Assembly (NCBI GenBank): GCA_964527315.1
Contig: CAZGOQ010000048.1
Location: forward strand, 1-15,840
Source of the DNA: HGM13006 sp964527315
GTDB taxonomy: Bacteria > Bacillota > Clostridia > Oscillospirales > Oscillospiraceae
Reading direction: 5' to 3'
Length of the DNA: 15,840 nt
Position numbers and translations under genes: made by a program
Notes under the pieces: generated by a model
What the model was told of the DNA's origin: nothing
What the model saw: the letters and a program-made list of their open reading frames with translations, nothing else
Database searches by the model: none
Part shown: positions 1 to 5,868 of the stretch, piece after piece
Layout: the number at the start of each line of letters is the position of its first letter
Numbering within the stretch: position 1 is the stretch's first letter

Positions 1-1
1 G

Positions 2-226
2 AAAATCAAGCAGGATGAAATTCATATTGGACACAACATTCGGGAGATTCGCAAGCAAAAGGGAATCGGTCAGACAGAACTTGTTCGAATGCTGCAGCTG
101 ATGGGCGTAGATATGACCAGAGAAACTCTGGTAAAGATTGAACGGGAAATCCAACATATAAAAGCGACACAGCTGCGTGGAATTCGAGATGCACTGGAAA
201 CGACCTATGAGGAATTGCTGAAATAG
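2..226 (+). CDS. Small XRE (Cro/CI)-family HTH regulator, start just outside the window
   Basis: An open frame runs in from the left edge to a TAG stop and gives 74 residues. The pattern is that of a helix-turn-helix XRE domain: N-terminal helix with IGHNIREIR, then a QTELVRML recognition-type segment, then TRETLVKIER, and a C-terminal helix ending DALETTYEELLK. Small clostridial regulators of this type are usually about 70-80 residues. The first visible codon is Lys and base 1 is G, so the start ATG could lie at the window edge with only two bases missing (inference). It would be a DNA-binding regulator. Its target cannot be told from the sequence; the short toxin locus just downstream has its own promoter, so a regulatory link is possible but not shown. 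Confidence 0.8.
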   Translation, partial: KIKQDEIHIGHNIREIRKQKGIGQTELVRMLQLMGVDMTRETLVKIEREIQHIKATQLRGIRDALETTYEELLK

Positions 227-252
227 GTTCGGGTATAATTTGGAAGCGAGAG

Positions 253-281
253 TTGCATTTAGACATTTTTTGTGTTATTCT
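253..281 (+). promoter_or_regulatory. Probable promoter of the small toxin gene
   Basis: TTGCAT at 253-258 and TATTCT at 276-281 are separated by exactly 17 bases, and TGT directly precedes the -10 box (extended -10). Transcription would start near 288 and leave a leader of about 90 nt before the peptide start at 379. A second TATAAT at 234-239 is present but has no matching -35 at proper distance. Confidence 0.6.
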
Positions 282-331
282 ACCTGTGGCGCTACCACGA
301 AAAGTCAAGCGGAAAGCCCCTCGGAGCATGA

Positions 332-373
332 CAGGGGGCGGTGGCTTTGCCCCCTGATCTCATGAAAGGGGGC
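332..373 (+). promoter_or_regulatory. Leader with competing hairpins that can hide the toxin Shine-Dalgarno
   Basis: Three segments share one pairing code. CAGGGGGC (332-339) is the perfect complement of GCCCCCTG (349-356). The latter is also complementary over 7 bases to AGGGGGC (367-373), which contains the ribosome binding site of the small peptide. The middle segment can therefore pair with the upstream copy and leave the SD free, or pair with the SD and block it. Many type I toxin mRNAs are controlled by SD sequestration; that it works so here is inference. Confidence 0.5.
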
Positions 374-378
374 TGACA

Positions 379-465
379 ATGGTTACATATTCTGATTTGG
401 TTCAGATCGGTATTTTAATCGTTGGGGTGATTGCCCTGTTTTTTCAGGCAAACAAAAAGAAGTAA
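379..465 (+). CDS. Putative holin-like type I toxin peptide (28 aa)
   Basis: ATG at 379 follows an AAAGGGGG ribosome binding site (365-372) with a 6-base spacer, and the frame closes at TAA 463-465 after 28 codons. The peptide has a short polar N-terminus (MVTYSDL), one hydrophobic stretch (about residues 8-22, QIGILIVGVIALFF) and a charged tail NKKK. This plan and the MVTYSDL opening match the small single-helix peptides annotated in Firmicutes as putative holin-like toxins, related in architecture to TxpA/BsrG and Fst. Members are thought to insert in the cytoplasmic membrane. The stop codon lies inside a 13-bp inverted repeat, and a promoter on the other strand points back across the 3' end, as expected of a type I toxin. 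It could instead be a non-toxic small membrane protein. Confidence 0.75.
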   Translation: MVTYSDLVQIGILIVGVIALFFQANKKK

Positions 466-546
466 CCGCCTACCCCTCACAAAGATAGCGGTTACTTCTT
501 AACCATATCCATGGGGTGAACCGTTTACCGGTAGCACCCTTTGTCT
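450..546 (-). ncRNA. Probable antisense antitoxin RNA (type I)
   Basis: A strong minus-strand promoter at 553-581 predicts a start near 546. Transcription leftward passes a first hairpin (539-514) and ends at a second, perfect 13-bp hairpin (500-457) followed on this strand by TTTGTTT. The product would be about 97 nt. It would be fully complementary to the 3' untranslated region and the last ~15 bases of the toxin reading frame. Convergent 3'-overlap is the arrangement of TxpA/RatA and BsrG/SR4 in Bacillus. The RNA itself is inferred from its promoter, terminator and context. Confidence 0.65.
457..500 (-). terminator. Perfect 13-bp hairpin, terminator of the antisense RNA
   Basis: AAGAAGTAACCGC (457-469) is the exact reverse complement of 488-500, with an 18-base loop. 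Read on the minus strand the hairpin runs into TTTGTTT, which makes it an intrinsic terminator. On the + strand it is followed by AACCATATCC with no T-tract. Its left arm contains the toxin stop codon. Confidence 0.65.
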
Positions 547-551
547 ATTTT
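514..551 (+). terminator. Terminator of the toxin mRNA
   Basis: GGGTG (514-518) pairs with CACCC (535-539), and inside it ACCG (520-523) pairs with CGGT (529-532) across a small internal loop. The T-rich stretch TTTGTCTATTTT (540-551) follows. This would end the toxin transcript at about 550, giving an mRNA of about 260 nt that spans the whole antisense RNA. The same sequence forms the 5' hairpin of the antisense RNA. Confidence 0.55.
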
Positions 552-552
552 C

Positions 553-581
553 AGTATAACGCAGTGATGCAAGGTTGTCAA
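553..581 (-). promoter_or_regulatory. Near-consensus promoter of the antisense RNA
   Basis: On the minus strand TTGACA (581-576) and TATACT (558-553) are separated by exactly 17 bases. It is among the best sigma-A matches in the window and drives no protein gene. The only thing it can transcribe before a terminator is the antisense RNA across the toxin 3' end. Confidence 0.75.
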
Positions 582-589
582 TCAAAAAT

Positions 590-619
590 TTGTGGTAGAA
601 TAAACCTATAACCTATAAT
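590..619 (+). promoter_or_regulatory. Probable argS promoter
   Basis: A perfect TATAAT (614-619) has a weak TTGTGG (590-595) 18 bases upstream. Transcription would start near 626, only about 15 bases before argS, so no T-box or other leader regulation fits. The -35 box lies 8 bases from the -35 box of the divergent antisense promoter. Confidence 0.55.
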
Positions 620-641
620 TTACAAGGAATGAGGAGCATAC

Positions 642-2411
642 ATGAAAAAACTCATTGATTTGATTTCGGCGGAGGTGTCCGCGGCCTTCCGGAAGGCGGG
701 CTATGCCCCGGAGTTGGGGCAGGTCAGCGTGTCCGGGCGGCCCGACCTCTGCGAATACCAGTGCAACGGCGCGCTGTCTGCCGCCAGGCAGTATCATAAA
801 AATCCCATGGAGATTGCGGATGCGGTGGCGAACGCATTGGACGGGAACACGGCGTTTTCCATGGTCGAGACGGCCAAGCCCGGCTTTCTCAACCTGCGGC
901 TCGCTCCCGCGTTTGTCTCAAATTATATCAATGAAATGAGCGGCGCGGAACAATTCGGTTTGGAGCGGGAACCGGCGCCCAAAACCGTCATCATCGACTA
1001 CGGCGGCGCAAATGTGGCCAAACCCCTGCACGTCGGGCACATCCGCCCCGCTATCATCGGCGAAGCCATCAAGCGTATCGAGCGGTACATGGGCAACAAC
1101 GTCATCGGCGATGTACACCTGGGCGACTGGGGCCTGCAAATGGGCCTGATCATCGAGGGCATCCGGGAAAGCCAGCCGAGCCTGCCCTATTTTGACCCGG
1201 ATTTTCAGGGGGACTATCCCGCCGAGCCGCCCTTTACCATTTCGGAATTGGAACAGATTTATCCCGCCGCTTCCGCCAAAAGCAAAGAGGATGCGGATTT
1301 CTCCGCCCGGGCCCATGAAGCGACGTTAAAACTCCAGCAGGGAGACAGGGGGTATATGGCCATTTGGCGGCATGTGATGAATGTGTCCGTGGCGGACCTG
1401 AAGAAGAACTACAAAAATCTCAATGTGGAATTTGATTTGTGGAAGGGCGAGAGCGACGCAGAACCGTATATCGCAGACATGGTGCAGAACCTCAAGGACG
1501 GCGGCTATGCCGTAGAGAGCCAGGGGGCGCTGGTGGTGGAGGTGCAGGAGCCGGAGGACAAAAAGGAAGTCCCGCCGTGCATCATCCTCAAATCCGACGG
1601 TGCGACCCTCTATGCCACCACGGATTTGGCGACTCTGGTCCAGCGGGAGCAGGACTACCATCCTGACAAGGTGCTCTATGTGGTGGACAAGCGGCAGGCG
1701 CTCCACTTTGAGCAGGTATTTCGCACGGCGAAAAAGGCAAAAATCATTCGCCCTGAAACGCAGCTGCAGTTTTTGGGCTTCGGCACCATGAACGGTAAGG
1801 ACGGAAAGCCTTTTAAGACCCGCTCCGGCGGCGTGATGCGGCTGGAATATCTCCTCTCCGAAATCACCGACACCGTCAAGCAGCGGATCGCGGAAAACAA
1901 CATTATCACCGGGGACGCAGTGGATGAAATTGCGAGCATCATTGCAGTGGCCGCGTTGAAATACGGCGACCTTTCCAACCTTGCCACCAAGGATTATGCC
2001 TTTGACATGGACCGGTTTTCCGCCTTTGAAGGCAACACCGGCCCGTATATTCTCTACACCATCGTCCGCATTAAGTCCATTCTGGCAAAGTACGCGGAAA
2101 AGGTGGGCGCAGGAGCGGAACCCCTGCAAATCCTGCCGCCGGAAAATCAGATTGAAAAGGATTTGATGCTGCAAATCAGCCGTTTTGCGGACAATTTGCA
2201 GCTGGCCTACCGGGAGACACAGCCCAATGTGCTGTGCGCTTATATCTATGAACTTTCCGGGGCGGTGAACCGGTTCTACCACGAGACGAGAATTTTGACC
2301 GAGACCGACGAAACCAGGCAGAAAGGCTATATCGCGCTGATTACGCTGGTGAAGCGGGTTCTGGAAACCTGCATCGACCTGCTGGGCTTTGAAGCGCCGG
2401 AGAAGATGTAA
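642..2411 (+). CDS. argS: Arginine--tRNA ligase
   Basis: Class I aminoacyl-tRNA synthetase that charges tRNA-Arg with arginine in the cytoplasm, using ATP. The 589-residue length suits a bacterial ArgRS. The N-terminal additional domain (about 1-105) precedes the Rossmann catalytic core. The core opens with DYGGANVAKP and the HIGH-type signature HVGH at 130-133, followed by GDWGLQMG (161-168). The second signature is the degenerate form usual in ArgRS: GKPFKTRSGG at 388-397 occupies the KMSKS position. The C-terminal ~120 residues, with NRFYHETRIL, fit the DALR-type anticodon-binding domain. GAGGAG (631-636) precedes the ATG at 642 by 5 bases. Monocistronic transcription or cotranscription with sfsA are both possible, since no T-tracted terminator lies between them. 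The family assignment is secure. Confidence 0.97.
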   Translation: MKKLIDLISAEVSAAFRKAGYAPELGQVSVSGRPDLCEYQCNGALSAARQYHKNPMEIADAVANALDGNTAFSMVETAKPGFLNLRLAPAFVSNYINEMSGAEQFGLEREPAPKTVIIDYGGANVAKPLHVGHIRPAIIGEAIKRIERYMGNNVIGDVHLGDWGLQMGLIIEGIRESQPSLPYFDPDFQGDYPAEPPFTISELEQIYPAASAKSKEDADFSARAHEATLKLQQGDRGYMAIWRHVMNVSVADLKKNYKNLNVEFDLWKGESDAEPYIADMVQNLKDGGYAVESQGALVVEVQEPEDKKEVPPCIILKSDGATLYATTDLATLVQREQDYHPDKVLYVVDKRQALHFEQVFRTAKKAKIIRPETQLQFLGFGTMNGKDGKPFKTRSGGVMRLEYLLSEITDTVKQRIAENNIITGDAVDEIASIIAVAALKYGDLSNLATKDYAFDMDRFSAFEGNTGPYILYTIVRIKSILAKYAEKVGAGAEPLQILPPENQIEKDLMLQISRFADNLQLAYRETQPNVLCAYIYELSGAVNRFYHETRILTETDETRQKGYIALITLVKRVLETCIDLLGFEAPEKM

Positions 2412-2418
2412 TGCGATC

Positions 2419-2440
2419 GGGGACGCCGTGCGGCGTTCCC
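2419..2440. repeat. Short palindrome, arms shared with 7305-7336
   Basis: GGGGACGCCG (2419-2428) pairs with CGGCGTTCCC (2431-2440) with one G-T pair. It starts 8 bases after the argS stop. No T-tract follows (AACCTTTTGA), so it is a poor intrinsic terminator. The 10-mer CGGCGTTCCC recurs in the hairpin after uvrA, which suggests a dispersed extragenic palindrome family. Confidence 0.5.
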
Positions 2441-2461
2441 AACCTTTTGATAGGAATAAAC

Positions 2462-2479
2462 GGGCGTACAGGTACGCCC
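2462..2479. repeat. Short palindrome GGGCGTAC-AG-GTACGCCC between argS and sfsA
   Basis: A perfect 8-bp inverted repeat with a 2-base centre, followed by CCTAC. Read on the minus strand it starts GTAGGGGCG. I recognise this as the layout of short palindromic intergenic repeats often seen in clostridial genomes (from memory). It forms no terminator, since no T-tract follows. Confidence 0.5.
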
Positions 2480-2507
2480 CTACAAACGAGCACAAAGCGA
2501 GGAAGAT

Positions 2508-3185
2508 ATGCGCTACGAAAACATGAAACAGGCAACCTTCCTCCGGCGGCCCAACCGGTTTATCGCCTATGTGGAGATGGATGGAAAAGAGGAAATCTGC
2601 CATGTGAAAAATACCGGGCGCTGCCGGGAACTATTGCAGCCCGGAGCGGAAGTCTGGTGCCAGCGTTCGGACAATTTCGGCCGAAAAACAAAATACGATC
2701 TGATTACCGTCCGCAAGGGAAGTTATCTTATCAACATGGATTCCCAGGCCCCCAACGCCGCGGTCAAAGAATGGCTCAGTTTGGGCGGACTGGGGCCGGC
2801 GGAACTGATCAGGCCGGAACAGAAATTCGGTACATCCCGGTTCGATTTTTACCTGGAACGGGCGGGGAAAGGAATGTATCTGGAGGTCAAGGGTGTGACC
2901 CTGGAGGACTGCGGCGTGTGCCGGTTCCCCGATGCACCCACCGAGCGGGGTGCCAGGCATCTGCGGGAACTGATCGCTGCAAAAGCACAGGGTTATGACG
3001 CGGCAGTGCTGTTTGTGATTCAGATGGCCCCGGTCAAATGGCTGGAACCCAATGACGCAACTGACCCGGCCTTTGGCGCCGCCCTCCGGGAAGCGGCCAA
3101 CGCCGGCGTGGAAATACTGGCGGCGGATTGCCGGGTGACGGAGAATGAAATGTCAATTGGTAACACGGTGGAGGTGCGGCTGTAA
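2508..3185 (+). CDS. sfsA: SfsA family protein (DNA/RNA nuclease-type fold)
   Basis: A 225-residue protein with the SfsA layout. The N-terminal OB-like part carries FLRRPNRFIAYV (11-22) and HVKNTGRC (32-39). The C-terminal PD-(D/E)xK nuclease-like core has SRFDF (110-114, D113), LEVKGVTL (125-132, E126 and K128) and the family hallmark PDAPTERG (141-148). E. coli SfsA was named for stimulating sugar fermentation genes and binds DNA non-specifically; related proteins have been reported as nucleases. The physiological role in Clostridia is unsettled. GAGGAA (2499-2504) supports the ATG at 2508; a second Met at 2523 is less well placed. It lies 96 bases after argS and ends 24 bases before a strong terminator. 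Confidence 0.93.
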   Translation: MRYENMKQATFLRRPNRFIAYVEMDGKEEICHVKNTGRCRELLQPGAEVWCQRSDNFGRKTKYDLITVRKGSYLINMDSQAPNAAVKEWLSLGGLGPAELIRPEQKFGTSRFDFYLERAGKGMYLEVKGVTLEDCGVCRFPDAPTERGARHLRELIAAKAQGYDAAVLFVIQMAPVKWLEPNDATDPAFGAALREAANAGVEILAADCRVTENEMSIGNTVEVRL

Positions 3186-3209
3186 AGACTACCGCGCAGG
3201 AACAAAAAC

Positions 3210-3240
3210 GGACGGAAATCGCAAACGATTTCCGTCCATC
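3210..3240. terminator. Bidirectional terminator between sfsA and the ABC operon
   Basis: GGACGGAAATCG (3210-3221) is perfectly complementary to 3226-3237 with a CAAA loop: 12 bp. On the + strand ATCTTTTTC follows; on the minus strand CGTTTTTGTTCC follows. It thus serves both convergent units, sfsA from the left and the importer operon from the right. Confidence 0.9.
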
Positions 3241-3266
3241 TTTTTCAGCAAAGACAGCAGGCCCAA

Positions 3267-4010
3267 TCAGGCGTCCTCCTTGCTTACTGCCCGCAAAAAC
3301 TGCTGTGTTCTCGGATTCTGCGGATGATCCAGCACCTCCCGAGGCGCGCCCTCTTCCACGACCACACCGCCGTCCATAAACACCACCTGGTCGGCCACCT
3401 CCCGGGCAAAGCCCATCTCATGGGTCACCACCGCCATGGTGATGCCGGTCTTCGCAACGGTCTTCATGACAGAAAGCACTTCGCCTACCAACTCCGGATC
3501 CAGCGCCGCAGTCGGCTCATCAAATAAAATCGCGTGAGGCTGCAGCGCCAGCGCCCGGGCAATGCCCACCCGCTGCTGCTGTCCGCCGGAAAGCTGGGCG
3601 GGAAAGTAGTCCATGCGGTCACGCATACCGACTACATTCAGGTAGTACTCCGCGATTTCCCTTGCCTCGGCCTTGGGCTTTTTCTGCACGATGTGCAAAC
3701 CCGCCATGACATTTTGCAGAGCCGTTTTGTTGCGGAATAAATTGTAGTTCTGAAATACCATAGTGCTGAGGGTTCGGATCTCCCGAATTTCTTTTTTGGT
3801 ATGGCGCTCCGCATCGATGGTTTTCTCCCCAATGGTGATAACGCCCCTGGTGGGAACTTCCAGATAGTTGGTGCAGCGGAGCAGTGTGGTTTTGCCGGAA
3901 CCGGAGGGGCCAAGAACACAGACCACCTGACCGGTGCCGATCTCAAAGCTGATCCCCTTGAGGACTTCCACCGCTCCGAAGGTCTTATGGATATTGTCGT
4001 ATTTGATCAT
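3267..4010 (-). CDS. Polar amino acid ABC transporter, ATP-binding protein
   Basis: The 247-residue ATPase energises the importer encoded by the two preceding genes in this operon and sits on the cytoplasmic face of the membrane. Every ABC motif is present: Walker A GPSGSGKT (34-41), Q-loop Q87 in MVFQNYNLF, signature LSGGQQQR (140-147), Walker B ILFDEP (161-166) with catalytic E165, D-loop AALD and switch His197 in VTHEMGF. Length and sequence style match the GlnQ/HisP group of polar amino acid importers. The start is set by AGGAGGGG about 6 bases upstream. The permease stop TGA is part of that same GAGGAGGGG run, so translation is likely coupled. The substrate cannot be read from the ATPase. 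Transcription ends at the 3210-3237 hairpin. Confidence 0.95.
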   Translation of the reverse strand: MIKYDNIHKTFGAVEVLKGISFEIGTGQVVCVLGPSGSGKTTLLRCTNYLEVPTRGVITIGEKTIDAERHTKKEIREIRTLSTMVFQNYNLFRNKTALQNVMAGLHIVQKKPKAEAREIAEYYLNVVGMRDRMDYFPAQLSGGQQQRVGIARALALQPHAILFDEPTAALDPELVGEVLSVMKTVAKTGITMAVVTHEMGFAREVADQVVFMDGGVVVEEGAPREVLDHPQNPRTQQFLRAVSKEDA

Positions 4011-4022
4011 TTCCGCCCCTCC

Positions 4023-4694
4023 TCAGCTGTACTTGGCGTTGGCCTTCTGCTCGATGACTTTCTGAATTGCCACGAAAATCATATTGATGACCCAGTACAG
4101 AAGCAAAACGCAGAGATAGACCTCCATGAACCGATAGGATTTGTTGGCCAACATTTTGGCCTGCAGCATCATATCCATTACGCCAACGATAGACGCCATG
4201 GCAGAGCCTTTAAAGCACTCGATAAAGTTATTCGCCAGAGAGGGGATCGCCAGTTGGAAGGCCTGAGGCAGCACTACATGGATATATCCCTGCAGGGCGG
4301 TCATGCCAGTGGTAGAGCAGGCTTCCATCTGCCCCTTGTCCACGGATAAAATCGCCCCGCGGATGGTCTCCGCCATAAAGGCGGAAAAACTCAGCGCCAG
4401 ACACAGGGAACATCGAATCTCCAGCGACAGGCCGGATAGGCCGGGAATCAACGGGAACACGCCATAGACAAAGAGAAACAGCTGCGCAATCAGCGGCGTG
4501 CCGCGAAACAGACTCAGCCAAACCTTCAAAACGACCTGCACCACCCGGTTTCTGATCATGGCAATCAGCGCCAGGAGGATGGCCAGCACGAAGGCCAGCG
4601 CAAAGGAGGCAAACGTCACCAGCATAGTTACCTTGAGACATTTTAAGATTGGGAGAAAAGCATCCAAGAAATATTGGGGCGCAAACTGATACAT
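4023..4694 (-). CDS. Polar amino acid ABC transporter, permease
   Basis: Membrane subunit of the importer, 223 residues from the ATG at 4694. That start has AAAGGGG 7 bases upstream. The open frame continues to a Met at 4808, but those 38 extra codons are rich in Gly, Ala and Pro, lie across a hairpin and lack a suitable SD, so I reject them. Hydrophobic segments lie at about 22-47, 65-85, 95-115, 150-175 and 190-212. SLFRGTPLIAQLFL (61-74) and the cytoplasmic EAA loop EACSTTGMTALQGYIHVVLP (124-143) are typical of the His/Glu/Gln/Arg/opine permease group. Such permeases usually act as a homodimer when, as here, the operon holds a single permease gene. The gap of 12 bases to the ATPase indicates cotranscription. 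Confidence 0.93.
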   Translation of the reverse strand: MYQFAPQYFLDAFLPILKCLKVTMLVTFASFALAFVLAILLALIAMIRNRVVQVVLKVWLSLFRGTPLIAQLFLFVYGVFPLIPGLSGLSLEIRCSLCLALSFSAFMAETIRGAILSVDKGQMEACSTTGMTALQGYIHVVLPQAFQLAIPSLANNFIECFKGSAMASIVGVMDMMLQAKMLANKSYRFMEVYLCVLLLYWVINMIFVAIQKVIEQKANAKYS

Positions 4695-4720
4695 AGAAAA
4701 GCCCCTTTCATCAGATTTAG

Positions 4721-4746
4721 AAAACCGGGGGGCTATCCCCCCCGGT
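4721..4746 (-). terminator. GC-rich hairpin between binding protein and permease genes
   Basis: ACCGGGGGG (4724-4732) pairs with CCCCCCGGT (4738-4746): 9 bp with a 5-base loop. On the minus strand it ends in a short run of T (4724-4721), then CTAAATC. It lies about 80 bases after the binding-protein stop and just before the permease ribosome binding site. It could be a leaky terminator or a 3' stabiliser that gives more binding protein than membrane subunits. The T-tract is weak, so complete termination is unlikely. Confidence 0.5.
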
Positions 4747-4825
4747 CCTGCCGCGCAAAAGGATCCGGCCGCACCGCGCCCTTCCGCGTTGAGCGGTCTG
4801 AAATCCATACGGTGCGATTGAAAAA

Positions 4826-5797
4826 TTATTCGTTGCTGTTCCAGGCGTTGTCGCCGGTGGGGGTCACATAATTGACCTGGCCCTCGGGCAGCGGCGTGAT
4901 GTCCATATCAAACCACTTGTTGGACAATTCGGAAAGCTTGCCGCTTTCGGACATCTCATCGATCAATTCGTTGATGGCATGGATGACGTCCTTGTTTTCC
5001 TCCGCCCGGTTCCAGGCATAGACGATGGGCATATTCTTCCACTGGATATCCTGAATGGTCAGAGTATCGGAATAGCCCAGGTCGCGCACTTTATAGGCGC
5101 AGGTGGATGTGACCATCAAAGCCGCATCGGTCTCCTTGCTGACCACATTCTGAATGAGAACCGCAGAAGAGTCGGGATAGACGCCGGTAATGGTAACGCC
5201 ATTTTCCGCCTGCTGTTCAATGATCTCCTCCAGAATCAGGGCCGGGTTGGAACCGGCGGGCGTACAGATCGTCTTGCCGTCCCAGAAGCTGAGGTCGCCA
5301 GTCTCTGGAACGCCGTCCTCGGTACGGGACACGATGGAATAGGACTCCCAGGCATAAGTGTTGGAGAACCAGTAAGCCGCCAGACGGTCATCGTTGACCG
5401 TGGTGCAGCAGGCAATGGTGTCCACCTCTCCGCTCTGGAGCATACCCCAGAGGCCCGTGGGATCGGCCACAGTCCAGTCAACGGTCATGCCGTAGTATTC
5501 TCCGATGTAGTTCATTACGTCCACGTCGAAACCCTCAATGCCTCCGTTGCCGTCATCCTGGCTCCAGCCGGCCTGCTGGCCGCTGGTGGCGACCTTCAGG
5601 GTCTTGCCGGAAAGGGAGGCCCATTTGGTCTTCAAATCCGTGGTATCTGAAGCGGACTGTGCGGACGCGGAACCCGCGCTCTCGGGCTGAGACGCCTCAG
5701 AGGCGGCGCTTTCCGCCTTGCCGCAGGCAGCAAGACCCGCTACCATGCAAAGCGCCATCGCCAGGCACAAAAGCCTCTTAAAAAGAGAAGTGTTCAT
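4826..5797 (-). CDS. Polar amino acid ABC transporter, substrate-binding lipoprotein
   Basis: Extracellular ligand-binding subunit of family SBP_bac_3, 323 residues from the ATG at 5797, which follows GGAGG with an 8-base spacer. The frame extends 16 codons further to 5845, but that start has no comparable SD. A lipoprotein signal peptide (K7-R8, hydrophobic 9-23) ends in the lipobox LAAC, so Cys25 would be lipidated and anchored on the outer face. A Ser/Ala/Glu-rich linker (28-50) precedes the bilobal domain. GIEGFDVDVM (86-95) and TVNDDRLAAYWFS (133-145) match family hotspots; Arg138 occupies the place that binds the ligand carboxylate. By my manual alignment the acidic residue that usually binds the ligand amino group in DAxxxD is Val229 (DAALMV, 224-229). 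The substrate is therefore left open. Confidence 0.92.
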   Translation of the reverse strand: MNTSLFKRLLCLAMALCMVAGLAACGKAESAASEASQPESAGSASAQSASDTTDLKTKWASLSGKTLKVATSGQQAGWSQDDGNGGIEGFDVDVMNYIGEYYGMTVDWTVADPTGLWGMLQSGEVDTIACCTTVNDDRLAAYWFSNTYAWESYSIVSRTEDGVPETGDLSFWDGKTICTPAGSNPALILEEIIEQQAENGVTITGVYPDSSAVLIQNVVSKETDAALMVTSTCAYKVRDLGYSDTLTIQDIQWKNMPIVYAWNRAEENKDVIHAINELIDEMSESGKLSELSNKWFDMDITPLPEGQVNYVTPTGDNAWNSNE

Positions 5798-5817
5798 AAA
5801 TTGTTCCTCCATGTAGT

Positions 5818-5834
5818 TTGCAATGAGATTGCAA
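5818..5834 (-). promoter_or_regulatory. Inverted repeat in the importer leader, possible operator
   Basis: TTGCAAT (5818-5824) and ATTGCAA (5828-5834) form a perfect 7-bp inverted repeat around GAG. It falls roughly 28-44 bases downstream of the predicted transcription start and just ahead of the binding-protein ribosome binding site. It could be a repressor operator or an mRNA hairpin. A second small palindrome, CCGCAAATGCGG, lies at 5845-5856. I do not recognise the regulator. Confidence 0.35.
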
Positions 5835-5868
5835 TTCGTTTTCACCGCAAATGCGGCTGGTTGCCATA

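Noticed and set aside
234..239. Perfect TATAAT just after the XRE stop codon as the toxin promoter
   Set aside because: No -35-like hexamer at 16-18 bases and no extended -10; the pair at 253-281 fits better, although a minor start here is possible.
388..397. Residues 388-397 of ArgRS (window about 1803-1832): missing canonical KMSKS
   Set aside because: Coordinates here are residue numbers. A degenerate KMSKS is normal for ArgRS, so this is not a defect.
606..797. Minus-strand frame of 63 codons across the argS start
   Set aside because: Overlaps the argS promoter and start, no SD and no resemblance to a known family.
1326..2603. A 425-codon minus-strand frame opposite argS and the start of sfsA
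   Set aside because: Complement of conserved argS codons, no family resemblance and no promoter or SD; a shadow.
4695..4808. N-terminal extension of the permease by 38 residues
   Set aside because: No SD, composition unlike a membrane protein, and it crosses the hairpin at 4724-4746. The ATG at 4694 has a good SD and fits family length.
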